A stretch of 64,000 nt of DNA from an uncultured Alphaproteobacteria bacterium (GTDB lineage: Bacteria > Pseudomonadota > Alphaproteobacteria > HIMB59 > GCA-002718135): positions 61,404-125,403 of the forward strand of contig CACFOQ010000004.1 of the NCBI GenBank assembly GCA_902567855.1, written 5' to 3'. The position numbers were made by a program, and so were the translations under genes. The first letter of the stretch is position 1, and the number at the start of each line of letters is the position of its first letter. The notes under the pieces are model-generated. The model saw only the letters and a program-made list of their open reading frames with translations. It was not told where the DNA came from and searched no databases. Positions 1 to 9,161 of this stretch are shown in pieces.

Positions 1-73
1 AATCGTTTATTTTATTTGGTCTTAATTGGTTTTCAACCATTAATTCTCTAGCTTTTTGATAATTAAAATTCAT
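1..73 (-). CDS. pcm: Protein-L-isoaspartate O-methyltransferase-like, N-terminal fragment
   Basis: Partial gene cut by the window start. Read on the minus strand from the ATG at 71-73, it gives 24 codons beginning MNFNYQKARELMVENQLRPN. The pattern ARxLMVxxQLRPNK is the usual amino end of alphaproteobacterial protein-L-isoaspartate methyltransferases, which repair isoaspartyl residues with SAM. The methyltransferase core lies outside the window, so the call rests on the N-terminus alone. The gene is too short for the ORF track. Confidence 0.6.
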   Translation of the reverse strand, partial: MNFNYQKARELMVENQLRPNKIND

Positions 74-214
74 TTTTTTTTTGGAAAATTAAAGTTATTC
101 TTATAATATTATTTTTTTCATATTTAAACATCAAAACTCTTAATTTGTTTTTTATATGGTTTTAGGTGTTTCATTGACTTAATGTAATTTAATCATTATT
201 TGTCCATCAAATTA

Positions 215-288
215 GGCTCGGTGGCAGAGTGGTTATGTAGGGGCCTGCAAAGCCTTGCACAGCGGTTCGATTCCGCTCCGAGCCTCCA
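215..288 (+). tRNA. tRNA-Cys (anticodon GCA)
   Basis: Full cloverleaf. The acceptor arm GGCTCGG pairs with CCGAGCC, the anticodon loop is CTGCAAA, and the T arm contains GGTTCGATTCC. The discriminator base is T, the cysteine identity base, and the CCA is encoded. It lies 48 bases upstream of tRNA-Asn on the same strand, so the two are probably co-transcribed. Confidence 0.95.
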
Positions 289-336
289 TATTTATCTTGT
301 TTTTTGTTATTTTTTTTATTATCAGAACAATTGTGT

Positions 337-411
337 TCCTCGGTAGCTCAGTGGTAGAGCAATCGGCTGTTAACCGATCGGTCGCTGGTTCGAGCCCGGC
401 CCGGGGAGCCA
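337..411 (+). tRNA. tRNA-Asn (anticodon GTT)
   Basis: Full cloverleaf. The acceptor TCCTCGG pairs with CCGGGGA (one T-G pair), the anticodon stem-loop is ATCGG-CTGTTAA-CCGAT, the T arm contains GGTTCGAGCC, and the CCA is encoded. It is convergent with umuC, whose stop codon is only 7 bases beyond the tRNA 3' end. Confidence 0.95.
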
Positions 412-418
412 ATTATTT

Positions 419-1723
419 TTAAGATTTTACTTCAACTAATTCATTAAATCTTGTTGTGTAACAAGGAGATACATTCTCTCTTTTCATTGTCCATATTTTT
501 TCAATACCTTCTGAAGCAATTTTTAATGTTGCACTACCGTATCTATTATTCATTTTATCTATAACCTCCATCATACTATCAGATATTTCTCTATCATAAT
601 CCAAAAGACCTTTTGTTAAATTATGTCTAGTAAGACCATAAAGTATGACTCCTGCTTTTTTATAACGATAACCTGGTCGGTATATTTTTCTAACTCCTTC
701 AAGAGCTCTTTTGACTATATTAATACTATTATTGGTCGGAAATGGTAGTTGCAGTTTGATTGAATTTGAATACTGTTTTTCTCTTTTATTAAAGTGATTG
801 GTTAAAACAAAAACACTCATTGATTCAGCTACTAAGCCCTCCCCTCGTATTTTTTCAGATACTCTTGATCCATACGTTGAAACTGACTCTTCTAAATCAA
901 ATAATTTTTCTATTGGTTTACTAAAAGATCTTGATACACAGCAGCTTTTCTTATCACTTGGGGTCAAATCAAGATCTAAACATGATACACCATTTAACTC
1001 TAAATAAGTTTTTTCTCCAACTACTCCCATATTTTTTCTAACCCAACTTCTATCCATTTGAGAAAAACAATATGCATCATCAATATTATTTTTTCTTAGA
1101 AATAATGATAATCGTCTTCCTATACCCCATACATCTCCTATTGGGGTTAATTTGAGACCATTTTTTATTTCAATTAAATTTTTTAATATACATACACCTT
1201 TATAGTGTGCATGTTCTTTTGCTAAATTATTCGCTATTTTTGAAAGTGTTTTAGTTGAGCCTACTCCTATACTCACAGGAACACCTACCCATTTTTTTAT
1301 TGTTTTTCTTATATGTTGACAATAAGTATTTAGTTCATAATTTTCAAAACCATTTAAAGATAAAAAAGCTTCATCAATTGAATATATTTCAATATCCGAT
1401 GAGAAACTTGATAATGTTTCCATAACTCTTTGTGAAATATCACCATATAATGAATAATTTGATGAAAAAACTCTAACATTATTTTTTTCAATAATTTTTT
1501 TTGCTTTAAAATATGGTTCACCCATTTTTATTCCTAATTTTTTTGCCTCCTTTGATCTAGCAATTATACAACCATCATTATTTGAAAGTACAACAATAGC
1601 TTGACCTATAAGTTTTGGATTAAATATTCTTTCACAAGAAGCATAAAAATTATTGCAATCTATTAGCGCTATGGATTGATTAAGTGAGAGATGATTTTTA
1701 TTTAGTTGTTTTGTGTATAACAT
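419..1723 (-). CDS. umuC: DNA polymerase V catalytic subunit UmuC (Y-family)
   Basis: Error-prone translesion DNA polymerase that, with processed UmuD, copies past lesions. The 434-residue length matches UmuC (about 420). Near the N-terminus is the catalytic stretch ALIDCNNFYASCERIF with Asp22, followed by the second acidic motif SIDEAFL; helix-hairpin-helix and little-finger regions follow. The start overlaps the end of umuD by 26 bases, so the two are translationally coupled. Expression should be SOS-controlled through the box upstream of umuD. Identification is firm on motifs and the umuD partner. Confidence 0.95.
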   Translation of the reverse strand: MLYTKQLNKNHLSLNQSIALIDCNNFYASCERIFNPKLIGQAIVVLSNNDGCIIARSKEAKKLGIKMGEPYFKAKKIIEKNNVRVFSSNYSLYGDISQRVMETLSSFSSDIEIYSIDEAFLSLNGFENYELNTYCQHIRKTIKKWVGVPVSIGVGSTKTLSKIANNLAKEHAHYKGVCILKNLIEIKNGLKLTPIGDVWGIGRRLSLFLRKNNIDDAYCFSQMDRSWVRKNMGVVGEKTYLELNGVSCLDLDLTPSDKKSCCVSRSFSKPIEKLFDLEESVSTYGSRVSEKIRGEGLVAESMSVFVLTNHFNKREKQYSNSIKLQLPFPTNNSINIVKRALEGVRKIYRPGYRYKKAGVILYGLTRHNLTKGLLDYDREISDSMMEVIDKMNNRYGSATLKIASEGIEKIWTMKRENVSPCYTTRFNELVEVKS

Positions 1724-2138
1724 ACGTTACTACTCCCCATATAAAACATTCCATTTCTTCCTTAACCTGAATACTCGGATATTCACTATTGGCTGAAATT
1801 AGAAATAAAGACTGGTCTTTTTTCTTTAATTTTTTAACTGTCAAATCACCAAAAATAGAAGCAATAACAATATTATCATTACGCGGATTAATACTTCTGT
1901 CTACTATGAGCAGATCACCTGATGATATACCTGCATCAACCATAGAAGGTCCGCTAGCTTTAACAATATATGTTGCGGTAGGACGTTTTACTAAATATTC
2001 ATTAAGATCAAGTTTGGTTTCCATATAGTCAGTTGCAGGAGAAGGAAATCCAGCTGATACTGAGTCGAGAAAAAATGGCGCTATTCTCTTTTTTCCTGAT
2101 TCAGTTTTAAATATTAAAATATCTTCTTTCTTATACAT
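1698..2138 (-). CDS. umuD: UmuD, self-cleaving S24-family subunit of polymerase V
   Basis: A 146-residue LexA-like protein that trims itself when RecA filaments form, then binds UmuC. The predicted cleavage bond is Ala29-Gly30 in SAGFPSPA. The nucleophile is Ser65 in ASGPSM and the general base is Lys102 in LTVKKL, giving the Ser-Lys dyad. There is no DNA-binding domain, which distinguishes it from LexA. It is the first gene of umuDC, with an SOS box about 60 bases upstream. The length is normal for UmuD. Confidence 0.95.
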   Translation of the reverse strand: MYKKEDILIFKTESGKKRIAPFFLDSVSAGFPSPATDYMETKLDLNEYLVKRPTATYIVKASGPSMVDAGISSGDLLIVDRSINPRNDNIVIASIFGDLTVKKLKKKDQSLFLISANSEYPSIQVKEEMECFIWGVVTYVIHKTTK

Positions 2139-2200
2139 AATATTAAAAAAATATTTTAAAATATTGATAAATAATAATTATATTAAATTTTTTCATATTT

Positions 2201-2215
2201 GTTCTACTTTTGTTC
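2201..2215. promoter_or_regulatory. Alphaproteobacterial LexA/SOS box
   Basis: The sequence GTTCTACTTTTGTTC matches GTTC-N7-GTTC, the known LexA operator of alphaproteobacteria. It lies 63 bases upstream of the umuD start in the 139-base divergent gap between umuD and the AlaX-like gene. umuDC is a standard SOS target, so the placement agrees with the motif. It could in principle also affect the rightward gene. Confidence 0.8.
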
Positions 2216-2277
2216 TAATTTATGCAGAATAATAAAAAAGTCAATATAATTTTTTCAAATTCCTGTTAAAAAAAAAT

Positions 2278-2979
2278 ATGAGTAAATTATTTGAAGAAAA
2301 TGCATATCTTAGAGAGTTTAAGGCAAAAATAATAAGTATAAATAGAGAAGAAAAAACAATTGAACTAGATAATACAGCTTTTTATGCAAGAAGTGGTGGT
2401 CAGCCAGGGGATATAGGAGAAATTATAGCAGAAAATCAAAATATAGAAGTTAAAGATACAATTAAAAAAGATAATAAAATAATTAATATCATTAATGAGG
2501 CAGAAAATTTAGATAAGGGTATTGAAATAATAGGAAAAATTGATTGGGAAAAACGATACAAACATATGAAAATGCACAGCGCATTACATTTAATGTGTTC
2601 AGTTATACCTTTAGGAGTAACAGGAGGTCAAATAGGATATGAAAAAAGTAGATTAGATTTTAATGATCCAGATAAAGAAATAAATAAAGAAGAAATAGAA
2701 GAAAAAATAAATTCACTTGTAAAAAATGATTATGAGATAACAAGTAAAATAATTGATAGTAAAATATTAGACGAACAACCTGAATTAGTAAGAACTATGT
2801 CAGTAAAGCCACCTCAAATTGATGGTAAAATTAGATTGATAAAAATTGGTAATGTGGATTTACAACCTTGTGGAGGTACACATGTTAAATCAACAGCAGA
2901 AATTGGTTCAATCAAAATAGGTAAAATTGAAAATAAAGGTCGTATGAATAGAAGAGTTAATATTTTACTTAATGATTAA
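2278..2979 (+). CDS. AlaX-type alanyl-tRNA editing hydrolase
   Basis: A stand-alone editing protein related to the AlaRS editing domain, expected to deacylate mischarged Ser- or Gly-tRNA(Ala). Of 233 residues, the first third carries the AlaRS-like segment ARSGGQPGD. The zinc-binding set is complete: His100 and His104 (HSALH) and Cys198 and His202 (CGGTH). Having the GGQ segment but no catalytic synthetase domain fits the medium AlaX class. It is convergent with aapP, overlapping it by 11 bases. Substrate preference cannot be read from sequence. Confidence 0.9.
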   Translation: MSKLFEENAYLREFKAKIISINREEKTIELDNTAFYARSGGQPGDIGEIIAENQNIEVKDTIKKDNKIINIINEAENLDKGIEIIGKIDWEKRYKHMKMHSALHLMCSVIPLGVTGGQIGYEKSRLDFNDPDKEINKEEIEEKINSLVKNDYEITSKIIDSKILDEQPELVRTMSVKPPQIDGKIRLIKIGNVDLQPCGGTHVKSTAEIGSIKIGKIENKGRMNRRVNILLND

Positions 2980-3712
2980 GTATTTGGCTTAAAAATAATT
3001 TTGTTCTATCACTCTCTGGATTATTAAAAAATTTATCTGGAGGAGCTTCTTCTACAATTCTCCCTTCATCCATAAATACCATTCTATTAGCAACAGTTTT
3101 TGCAAAACCCATTTCATGAGTTACAACAATCATTGTCATTCCACCTTCTGCTAAATCAACCATGACATCTAAAACTTCTTTAATCATTTCAGGATCAAGA
3201 GCAGAGGTTGGTTCATCAAAGAGCATAATATTAGGATTCATGGCTAAAGATCTAGCAATTGCTACTCTTTGCTGTTGACCACCTGAAAGTTGTCCAGGAA
3301 ATTTATTAGCTTGTTCAGGAATTTTTACAATTTCTAATTGTTTCATTGCAAGTTCTTCAGCTTCAGATTTTGGCATTTTTTTGACCCATATAGGTGCTAG
3401 AGTAATATTTTCTTTAACAGACAAATGAGGAAATAAATTAAATTGTTGAAAAACCATTCCAACTTCTTTTCTAACGCTATCAATATTTTTTAAATTTCCT
3501 GTTAACTCAATACCATCAACTACTATTTTTCCTTCTTGATGTTCTTCAAGTCTATTAATGCATCTAATCATAGTTGATTTACCTGATCCAGAAGGGCCAC
3601 AAACTACAATACGTTCCTTTTTTTTAACTTCTAAATTAACGTCTTGTAATACGTGAAAATCACCGAACCATTTGTTAACATTTTGTAATGATATAATTGA
3701 ACTTTCTGACAT
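2969..3712 (-). CDS. aapP: General L-amino acid ABC transporter, ATPase AapP
   Basis: ATP-hydrolysing subunit of the broad-specificity amino-acid importer. Walker A is GPSGSGKST (residues 39-47), the Q-loop lies in [12 protein letters not shown], the signature is LSGGQ (142-146), Walker B is IMLFDEP, and the switch histidine lies in VVTHEMGFA. At 247 residues it has the usual length of polar amino-acid ABC ATPases. It is the last gene of aapJQMP, 2 bases after aapM. Gene order and the two long permeases distinguish Aap from the smaller GlnQ/HisP systems. Confidence 0.93.
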   Translation of the reverse strand: MSESSIISLQNVNKWFGDFHVLQDVNLEVKKKERIVVCGPSGSGKSTMIRCINRLEEHQEGKIVVDGIELTGNLKNIDSVRKEVGMVFQQFNLFPHLSVKENITLAPIWVKKMPKSEAEELAMKQLEIVKIPEQANKFPGQLSGGQQQRVAIARSLAMNPNIMLFDEPTSALDPEMIKEVLDVMVDLAEGGMTMIVVTHEMGFAKTVANRMVFMDEGRIVEEAPPDKFFNNPESDRTKLFLSQILNH

Positions 3713-3714
3713 AA

Positions 3715-4854
3715 TTAATCTGCTCCCATGTTAATACCTGTTTTAAGCTTTTTTTCCAAATATAAACTGTATCTTGACATAGAAAAAGTAAATATAATGA
3801 ATACTACTGCTACAAATACATATACCTCTATTGATAAACCCATCCAAGTTTGTGCTGCTAAAACAGCTCTGCCAATACCTAAAAGATCTAACTGCCCTAC
3901 TATTAATACTAAAGTTGTATCTTTAAATAATCCAATTGAAGTATTAACTATAGAAGGAATTGTAATTCTTATTGCTTGAGGTAAAATAATTTTTCTATTC
4001 ATTTGCCAATATGACAAACCTACTGATTGAGCTGCCTCATACTGACCTTGAGGTATTGCTTGAAGTCCTCCACGAATAACTTCAGCCATATATGCACCTT
4101 GGAATAAGGTAACAGCTATCAAACACCTTACTAATCCATCTAAAGTTATGCCCTCAGGCAAAAAAAGAGGTAGCATTACCATTCCAAAGAAAAGTAAAGT
4201 AATTAGAGGAACTCCTCTGATAAATTCTATAAATAAGGTACATACCATACTTATAACAGGTAAATTAGATCTACGACCAAGTGCTAAAACTATACCTAAT
4301 GGAAAAGCAAGAGCTATACCAGTAAAGCCTAAAACAAGAGTGACAAGTAAACCTCCCCAATCTTTAGTAGAAACGTGAGCTAAACCAAAACCACCAGCAA
4401 GAAGGAAATATGCAATTATAGGAAAGATAAGTGTAAAATATAAGAAATATTTTCTTAGTGGAAATTTTTCAATCAATAAAGGTGCAACTGCGATGACTAA
4501 TAAGGAGTAAACAATATTAACTCTCCACACTTCCTCAACAGGATAAAAACCATAAATAAATTGATAGAATCTAACAAAAATTATTGCCCAACACGCTCCT
4601 CCTATTTCAGGATCCATTACTCTAGTACAAAAAGTTCTGTCAATTATTTGTTGTCCTAAATAATTATGAGTGAAATCAGCAGCAAAAATAGACCAATTTA
4701 AAAAAGGAACTAGGATTTGATATAAAAGATAAATTACAAGAATAGTTAAGATGGAATTAAACCAGCTAGAAAACAAATTTAATCTTATCCATCCAAGCAA
4801 GCCTGTAGTTGCAATTGGTGGAGTTCTTGATTGTTGAAAGTTTTCTGATGACAT
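3715..4854 (-). CDS. aapM: General L-amino acid ABC transporter, permease AapM
   Basis: Inner-membrane permease of the Aap system, 379 residues, longer than ordinary polar amino-acid permeases as is typical of AapM. Multiple hydrophobic helices are visible. The C-terminal half carries the His/Glu/Gln-type permease core and an EAA loop ([25 protein letters not shown]) for contact with AapP. It starts in a TAATG overlap with the aapQ stop, implying coupled translation. The Trp-rich N-terminal extension with an additional membrane portion is a family trait. Confidence 0.92.
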   Translation of the reverse strand: MSSENFQQSRTPPIATTGLLGWIRLNLFSSWFNSILTILVIYLLYQILVPFLNWSIFAADFTHNYLGQQIIDRTFCTRVMDPEIGGACWAIIFVRFYQFIYGFYPVEEVWRVNIVYSLLVIAVAPLLIEKFPLRKYFLYFTLIFPIIAYFLLAGGFGLAHVSTKDWGGLLVTLVLGFTGIALAFPLGIVLALGRRSNLPVISMVCTLFIEFIRGVPLITLLFFGMVMLPLFLPEGITLDGLVRCLIAVTLFQGAYMAEVIRGGLQAIPQGQYEAAQSVGLSYWQMNRKIILPQAIRITIPSIVNTSIGLFKDTTLVLIVGQLDLLGIGRAVLAAQTWMGLSIEVYVFVAVVFIIFTFSMSRYSLYLEKKLKTGINMGAD

Positions 4855-6017
4855 TATTTTTCCTTAAATTGAATACTTCTATTGTATATGTTCATAAAAA
4901 ATGAAATTATTAAACTTATACATAAATAAGTAGCCATAGTAATAACCATACATTCTATAGCTTGACCTGTTTGATTTAAGCTTATTCCTCCAAATCCATG
5001 AACTAAATCAGCATATCCAACAGCTATGCCTAATGAAGAATTTTTTGTTAGATTTAAATATTGACTAGTTAATGGAGGAATAATTACTCTTAAAGCTTGA
5101 GGAATAATTATTAATCTCATAATCCATGTTGGTTTTAGGCCTAAAGCAGCTGAAGCTTCTCTTTGTCCTTTAGTAACAGATAAAATACCTGATCTAACAG
5201 TTTCAGATATAAAAGCTCCTGTATAAATACTTAATGCAAGAAACATTGCAATAAATTCAGGTCTAATAACCATGCCTCCTTTAAAATTAAAACCTTTTAA
5301 AACGGGATATTCAAAAGTCATAGGTGACCCAAGTAAGAAAAAAATAATTAATGGTAATAGGATAATTAATCCAAGAGAAGTCCATAATACAGGATATCTT
5401 TGACCAGTTCGTTCTTGTCTTTTTTTAGCCCATTTAGATATCCAAATACTAGCAATAATACCAACTATAAAAACAAAGAAAACAATTGAAAAACCAGATT
5501 CATATATAGGTCTAGGGCTGTATAATCCTCTGTTTGTAATAAAAAAACCATTAACAAGTTCTATTGCCTGCTTAATTCTAGGCATTAATAATAAAATGCT
5601 ATACCAAAGAATAATTTGAAGTATCAAAGGAACATTTCTACAAAACTCTACATACACATAAGCAGTTCTACTAAGAAGCCAATTGTTGGAAAGCCTAATT
5701 ATACCAACTATAAAACCTAAAAATGTAGCAGCAATACAGCCAGTAAAAGATACTAACAAAGTATTTAAAACACCTACGTAATAAACTTTAAGGTGTGTAT
5801 CTGTTGATTTAAAATCAAGGAAAGGAGAAAAACTTATATCAAAACCTGCAGGATTATTTAAAAAACTCCATCCTGTAGCTATATTTCTTTTTTCTAAATT
5901 ATATGCAGTTGTAATAGTTAAATAATAAATTCCTAAAGCAAATAAACCAACTACAAGAACTTGATAAAATAAAGATCTAAATTTTTGATCAGAAAAGAAA
6001 TTAAAATTTGATCTCAT
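4854..6017 (-). CDS. aapQ: General L-amino acid ABC transporter, permease AapQ
   Basis: Second permease of the Aap system. The ORF track starts at 6053, but that start lies inside a terminator-like hairpin; the internal ATG at 6017 (MRSNFNFFSDQKF) has AAGGA just upstream and gives 387 residues, so I prefer it. Hydrophobic helices occur throughout, with an EAA loop REASAALGLKPTWIMRLIIIPQALR. A large insertion between early helices is usual for AapQ. It is coupled to aapM by a one-base overlap. Confidence 0.9.
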   Translation of the reverse strand: MRSNFNFFSDQKFRSLFYQVLVVGLFALGIYYLTITTAYNLEKRNIATGWSFLNNPAGFDISFSPFLDFKSTDTHLKVYYVGVLNTLLVSFTGCIAATFLGFIVGIIRLSNNWLLSRTAYVYVEFCRNVPLILQIILWYSILLLMPRIKQAIELVNGFFITNRGLYSPRPIYESGFSIVFFVFIVGIIASIWISKWAKKRQERTGQRYPVLWTSLGLIILLPLIIFFLLGSPMTFEYPVLKGFNFKGGMVIRPEFIAMFLALSIYTGAFISETVRSGILSVTKGQREASAALGLKPTWIMRLIIIPQALRVIIPPLTSQYLNLTKNSSLGIAVGYADLVHGFGGISLNQTGQAIECMVITMATYLCISLIISFFMNIYNRSIQFKEK

Positions 6018-6028
6018 ATTTTCCTTAT

Positions 6029-6059
6029 AAAAAAAAATGGGGGGTTTGAACACCCCCCA
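6029..6059 (-). terminator. Intrinsic terminator/attenuator between aapJ and aapQ
   Basis: On the minus strand TGGGGGGT-gttcaa-ACCCCCCA forms an 8-bp GC-rich stem followed by nine T residues. It sits directly after aapJ and before aapQ. Partial termination here would give excess binding protein over permease, as is common in ABC operons. Confidence 0.85.
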
Positions 6060-6082
6060 AGTTTAAAAAATTGTTAATCGAT

Positions 6083-7087
6083 CTATCTGAAAGGAGGTGC
6101 GTATAAAATACCACCATCAGTCCATAATGCATTTAGACCTCTACCAATAGCTAGAGGTGTATCAGGACCAACATTTCTTTCATATGACTCAGAATAGTTA
6201 CCAATTTGTTTAATGATATTATAAGCAAAGTCATTGCTTAATTCTAACATTTCACCATAACCTCCTTCAACACCAAGAATTCTTAGTACTTCAGGAATAT
6301 TAGAGTTCATATTATCATCGACATTAGCTTGAGTTAAGCCAAACTCTTCTGCGATAATCATAGTGTTTAAAGACCAACGAACAACGTCACCCCACTGATG
6401 ATCACCATGTCTAACTAATGGACCAAGTGGCTCTTTAGAAATAATTTCTGGAAGAACTACCCATTTATTAGGATTATCAGATTGAGCTCTTGTTGAAGAA
6501 AGACCAGATGCATCAGTAGTGAATACATCACATCTGCCTGCAAATAAGTTTTCTCTAGCTTCGTCGTTAGTTTCAATTGGAAGTGCTTCGTAGCCAATAT
6601 TATTAGCTCTAAAGAAATCCGCTAAGTTCAACTCAGTAGTAGTACCAGTTTGAATACAAACAGTAGCACCATCTAATTCAGTAGCACTAGATACACCTAG
6701 TGAAGTTGGAACCATAAAACCTTGTCCATCATAAAAGTTAACACCTACAAACTCAAAACCAAGATTAACATCACGGCTTAAAGTCCAAGTAGTATTTCTT
6801 GCTAGCATATCAATTTCACCAGACGCTAATGTTGGGAAACGAGATTTACCAGTTGTAGTTGTAAATTCAACTTTTGAAGAATCTCCAAAAACTGCTGCAG
6901 CAACTGCACGACACATGTCAACATCTAGACCAGTCCAGTTCCCGCTATCATCAGGAGCTGCGAAACCAGCTAAACCAGTAGTTACACCACATTTTAGAAA
7001 TCCTCTATTTTTAACATCGTCAAGAGTTCCAGCATTTGCTGATAGAGCAAAAACAGAAACTGCAACGATTGATAATAATTTTTTCAT
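6083..7087 (-). CDS. aapJ: General L-amino acid ABC transporter, periplasmic binding protein AapJ
   Basis: Periplasmic solute-binding protein of the family-3 type, 334 residues. The N-terminus MKKLLSIVAVSVFALSANA is a signal peptide with a likely AxA-type cleavage near residue 19. The mature start (GTLDDVKNRGFLKCGV) and the segment DVDMCRAVAAAVFGD are typical of AapJ/BztA proteins. First gene of aapJQMP. Base composition is less AT-rich than its neighbours, consistent with a highly expressed gene. Specificity for general L-amino acids is inferred from family and operon. Confidence 0.94.
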   Translation of the reverse strand: MKKLLSIVAVSVFALSANAGTLDDVKNRGFLKCGVTTGLAGFAAPDDSGNWTGLDVDMCRAVAAAVFGDSSKVEFTTTTGKSRFPTLASGEIDMLARNTTWTLSRDVNLGFEFVGVNFYDGQGFMVPTSLGVSSATELDGATVCIQTGTTTELNLADFFRANNIGYEALPIETNDEARENLFAGRCDVFTTDASGLSSTRAQSDNPNKWVVLPEIISKEPLGPLVRHGDHQWGDVVRWSLNTMIIAEEFGLTQANVDDNMNSNIPEVLRILGVEGGYGEMLELSNDFAYNIIKQIGNYSESYERNVGPDTPLAIGRGLNALWTDGGILYAPPFR

Positions 7088-7122
7088 ATTATTTCCTCTC
7101 TTTAAAAATTATTAAGGATCCT

Positions 7123-7140
7123 TTTGTCAAATTTGACAAA
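7123..7140. promoter_or_regulatory. 18-bp perfect palindrome upstream of aapJ (candidate operator)
   Basis: TTTGTCAAATTTGACAAA is a perfect inverted repeat about 36 bases upstream of the aapJ start, in the divergent aapJ/metC-like gap. Each half contains a TTGACA-like string, so it may be a dimeric regulator site, a -35 element, or both. No regulator gene is adjacent. Confidence 0.45.
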
Positions 7141-7252
7141 GATTTGTATCCAATAACAAATTTATAGGATATTCGAAATACTTAATTTATTAGAAACAAA
7201 AATGAAAAATGTAGTAATAAAAAGTTTATATAACCACTATATATAGTAGTTT

Positions 7253-8413
7253 ATGAAAATAAAGACAAAATTAACAAAATTAGGAAGAGATCCAAAAAAG
7301 CAAAAAGGGTTTGTTAATCCAGGGATATATAAAGGTTCAACTATGATCTTTAATAGTTTTAAAGATTATCTGAATGACATAAAAAATGATGATGATAGAA
7401 AAACTTTATATGGAATTAATAAAAACCCTTTTTACGAACAATTAGAAGAAGTAATAACAAAACTTTATAAAGCTAAAGATACAGTAATTGCTCCATCAGG
7501 TTTAGCTGCTTTAATTATACCTTTTTTTACTTTTTTAAAAAAAAATGATGAAGTTTTAATTATAGATACAGTTTACAGTCCAACAAGAACTTTTTGTAAT
7601 AATATTTTAAAAAATTATGGAGTAAAAATTAAATATTTTCATCCTATTAATAATATAAATAATTTTGAAAAACTAATTAATAAAAAAACTAAATTAATTT
7701 ATCTTGAGTCTCCTGGCACAGCTACTTTTGAGATTGTCGATATTCCGTTTATAACAAAAATAGCCAAAAGAAAAAAAATACCAACAGTTTTAGATAATAC
7801 TTGGGCGTCACCTTTATACTGTGATCCGATCAGACTTGGTATTAATGTAATAATTGATGCAGGTACAAAATATATTAATGGTCATTCTGACGTACTAATA
7901 GGATTTGTTACTAGTGATAAAAAATATGCAAAAGAAATCAGAATTACTACCAAAACTCTTGGTCTATGCCCAGGGTCAGAGGAAGTTTATTTAGCCTTAA
8001 GAGGTATTCCAACTTTAAATCTTAGAATGAAAGAAATTGAAAAAAATGCTCTTAAAATGGCTAAAATATTAAAGACACACAAACTTGTTAGTGAAGTATA
8101 TCATCCTGCACTTCCTCATACTGAAAACCATAAAATATGGAAAAGAGATTTTAATGGAAGTACTGGATTATTTGCATTTACATTAAAGAAAAGATTTTCT
8201 AACAATTCAATTGAAAAGTTTTATAAACAATTAAGAATTTTTAAACTTGGTTATAGCTGGGGAGGTTTTGAAAGTTTAATTACATTTCCTCCATTAGATA
8301 AAAGAATTTACAAAGATAAACTTCCTGGTAATTTAATTAGAATATATTGTGGCTTAGAAGATAGTGATGATCAAATCAAAGATGTTACTAATGCATTAAA
8401 AATTCTTAAATAA
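7253..8413 (+). CDS. metC: Cystathionine beta-lyase-like PLP enzyme (Cys/Met metabolism family)
   Basis: PLP-dependent trans-sulfuration-family enzyme, 386 residues. The Schiff-base lysine is Lys206 in DAGTKYINGHSD, the cofactor aspartate is Asp181 (LDNTWASP), and Tyr108 sits in DTVYSPT. The segment YGINKNPFYEQLE matches the family's YGRxxNPT-LE region. The SPGTATFEIVD stretch resembles cystathionine beta-lyases, which release homocysteine, pyruvate and ammonia from cystathionine. A related cysteine- or methionine-cleaving lyase is possible. It is followed after 2 bases by a TauE-type permease, so the two form one operon. Confidence 0.85.
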   Translation: MKIKTKLTKLGRDPKKQKGFVNPGIYKGSTMIFNSFKDYLNDIKNDDDRKTLYGINKNPFYEQLEEVITKLYKAKDTVIAPSGLAALIIPFFTFLKKNDEVLIIDTVYSPTRTFCNNILKNYGVKIKYFHPINNINNFEKLINKKTKLIYLESPGTATFEIVDIPFITKIAKRKKIPTVLDNTWASPLYCDPIRLGINVIIDAGTKYINGHSDVLIGFVTSDKKYAKEIRITTKTLGLCPGSEEVYLALRGIPTLNLRMKEIEKNALKMAKILKTHKLVSEVYHPALPHTENHKIWKRDFNGSTGLFAFTLKKRFSNNSIEKFYKQLRIFKLGYSWGGFESLITFPPLDKRIYKDKLPGNLIRIYCGLEDSDDQIKDVTNALKILK

Positions 8414-8415
8414 AA

Positions 8416-9150
8416 ATGGATATAGCTTTCTATTTGTATGCTTCCATTGGCGTAATTATTTTTGGCATTGCAAAAGGTGGTTTTGCTGGACCAGCTTCAA
8501 TACTAGCAGTACCTATAATGGCATTAGCTATGAATCCTGCAGTAGCAGCAGGCATATTATTACCAGTATTATTGATAATGGACTTTATAGCTATTTATTT
8601 TTATTGGAAAAAATGGGACATAAGACTAGCTAAAATTATTTTACCTCCGGCAATTATGGGGATAATAATTGGAGGATTAACATTTCAATTTATCAATGCA
8701 AATAATATAAAAGTTTTAATAGGAACAATATGTATATTATTTTTATTTTTAACTTTTTTTAAAAAAAGTAATTTTTTTTTTAAACCAACTAGAAATAAGG
8801 GCAGATTTTGGTCTATTATAAGTGGTTATACAAGTTGTATCATTCATGCAGGAGGTCAACCGATAAGTTTCTATTTATTACCTTTAAAATTAGATAAAAC
8901 TACATATGTTGGAACAGCAACTTTAGTTTTTTTATTCATTAATTTTTTTAAATTAATACCTTATCATTTTTTAGATTTATTAATTTTTTCAAATTTGAAA
9001 ATTTCATTAATATTATCTCCACTGGCTCCTATTAGTATTTACTTTGGATATTTTCTTCATAAAAAATTCAATGACAAAATTTTTTATCTTTTAATATATA
9101 TTTTGTTAGGAGTAAGTGGTGTAAAATTAATTTATGATGGACTGTTTTAA
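8416..9150 (+). CDS. TauE/SafE-family membrane permease
   Basis: Integral membrane protein of 244 residues with about eight hydrophobic segments. The glycine-rich start (GIAKGGFAGPASILAVPIMALAM) is typical of the TauE/SafE (DUF81) family, whose members move sulfite, sulfonates or other sulfur-containing anions. It lies 2 bases downstream of the metC-like lyase, so a role with sulfur compounds is likely. Direction and substrate cannot be told from sequence. Confidence 0.85.
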   Translation: MDIAFYLYASIGVIIFGIAKGGFAGPASILAVPIMALAMNPAVAAGILLPVLLIMDFIAIYFYWKKWDIRLAKIILPPAIMGIIIGGLTFQFINANNIKVLIGTICILFLFLTFFKKSNFFFKPTRNKGRFWSIISGYTSCIIHAGGQPISFYLLPLKLDKTTYVGTATLVFLFINFFKLIPYHFLDLLIFSNLKISLILSPLAPISIYFGYFLHKKFNDKIFYLLIYILLGVSGVKLIYDGLF

Positions 9151-9161
9151 AATAAAATTAT

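Noticed and set aside
798-1007. Plus-strand ORF of 69 codons inside umuC
   Set aside because: Shadow of umuC in another frame; no recognisable protein or start signal. The same applies to the other short ORFs lying inside longer conserved genes.
215-2138. tRNA-Cys/tRNA-Asn with umuDC as another integrated element
   Set aside because: No repeat of either tRNA 3' end was found near umuDC and there is no integrase or phage gene.
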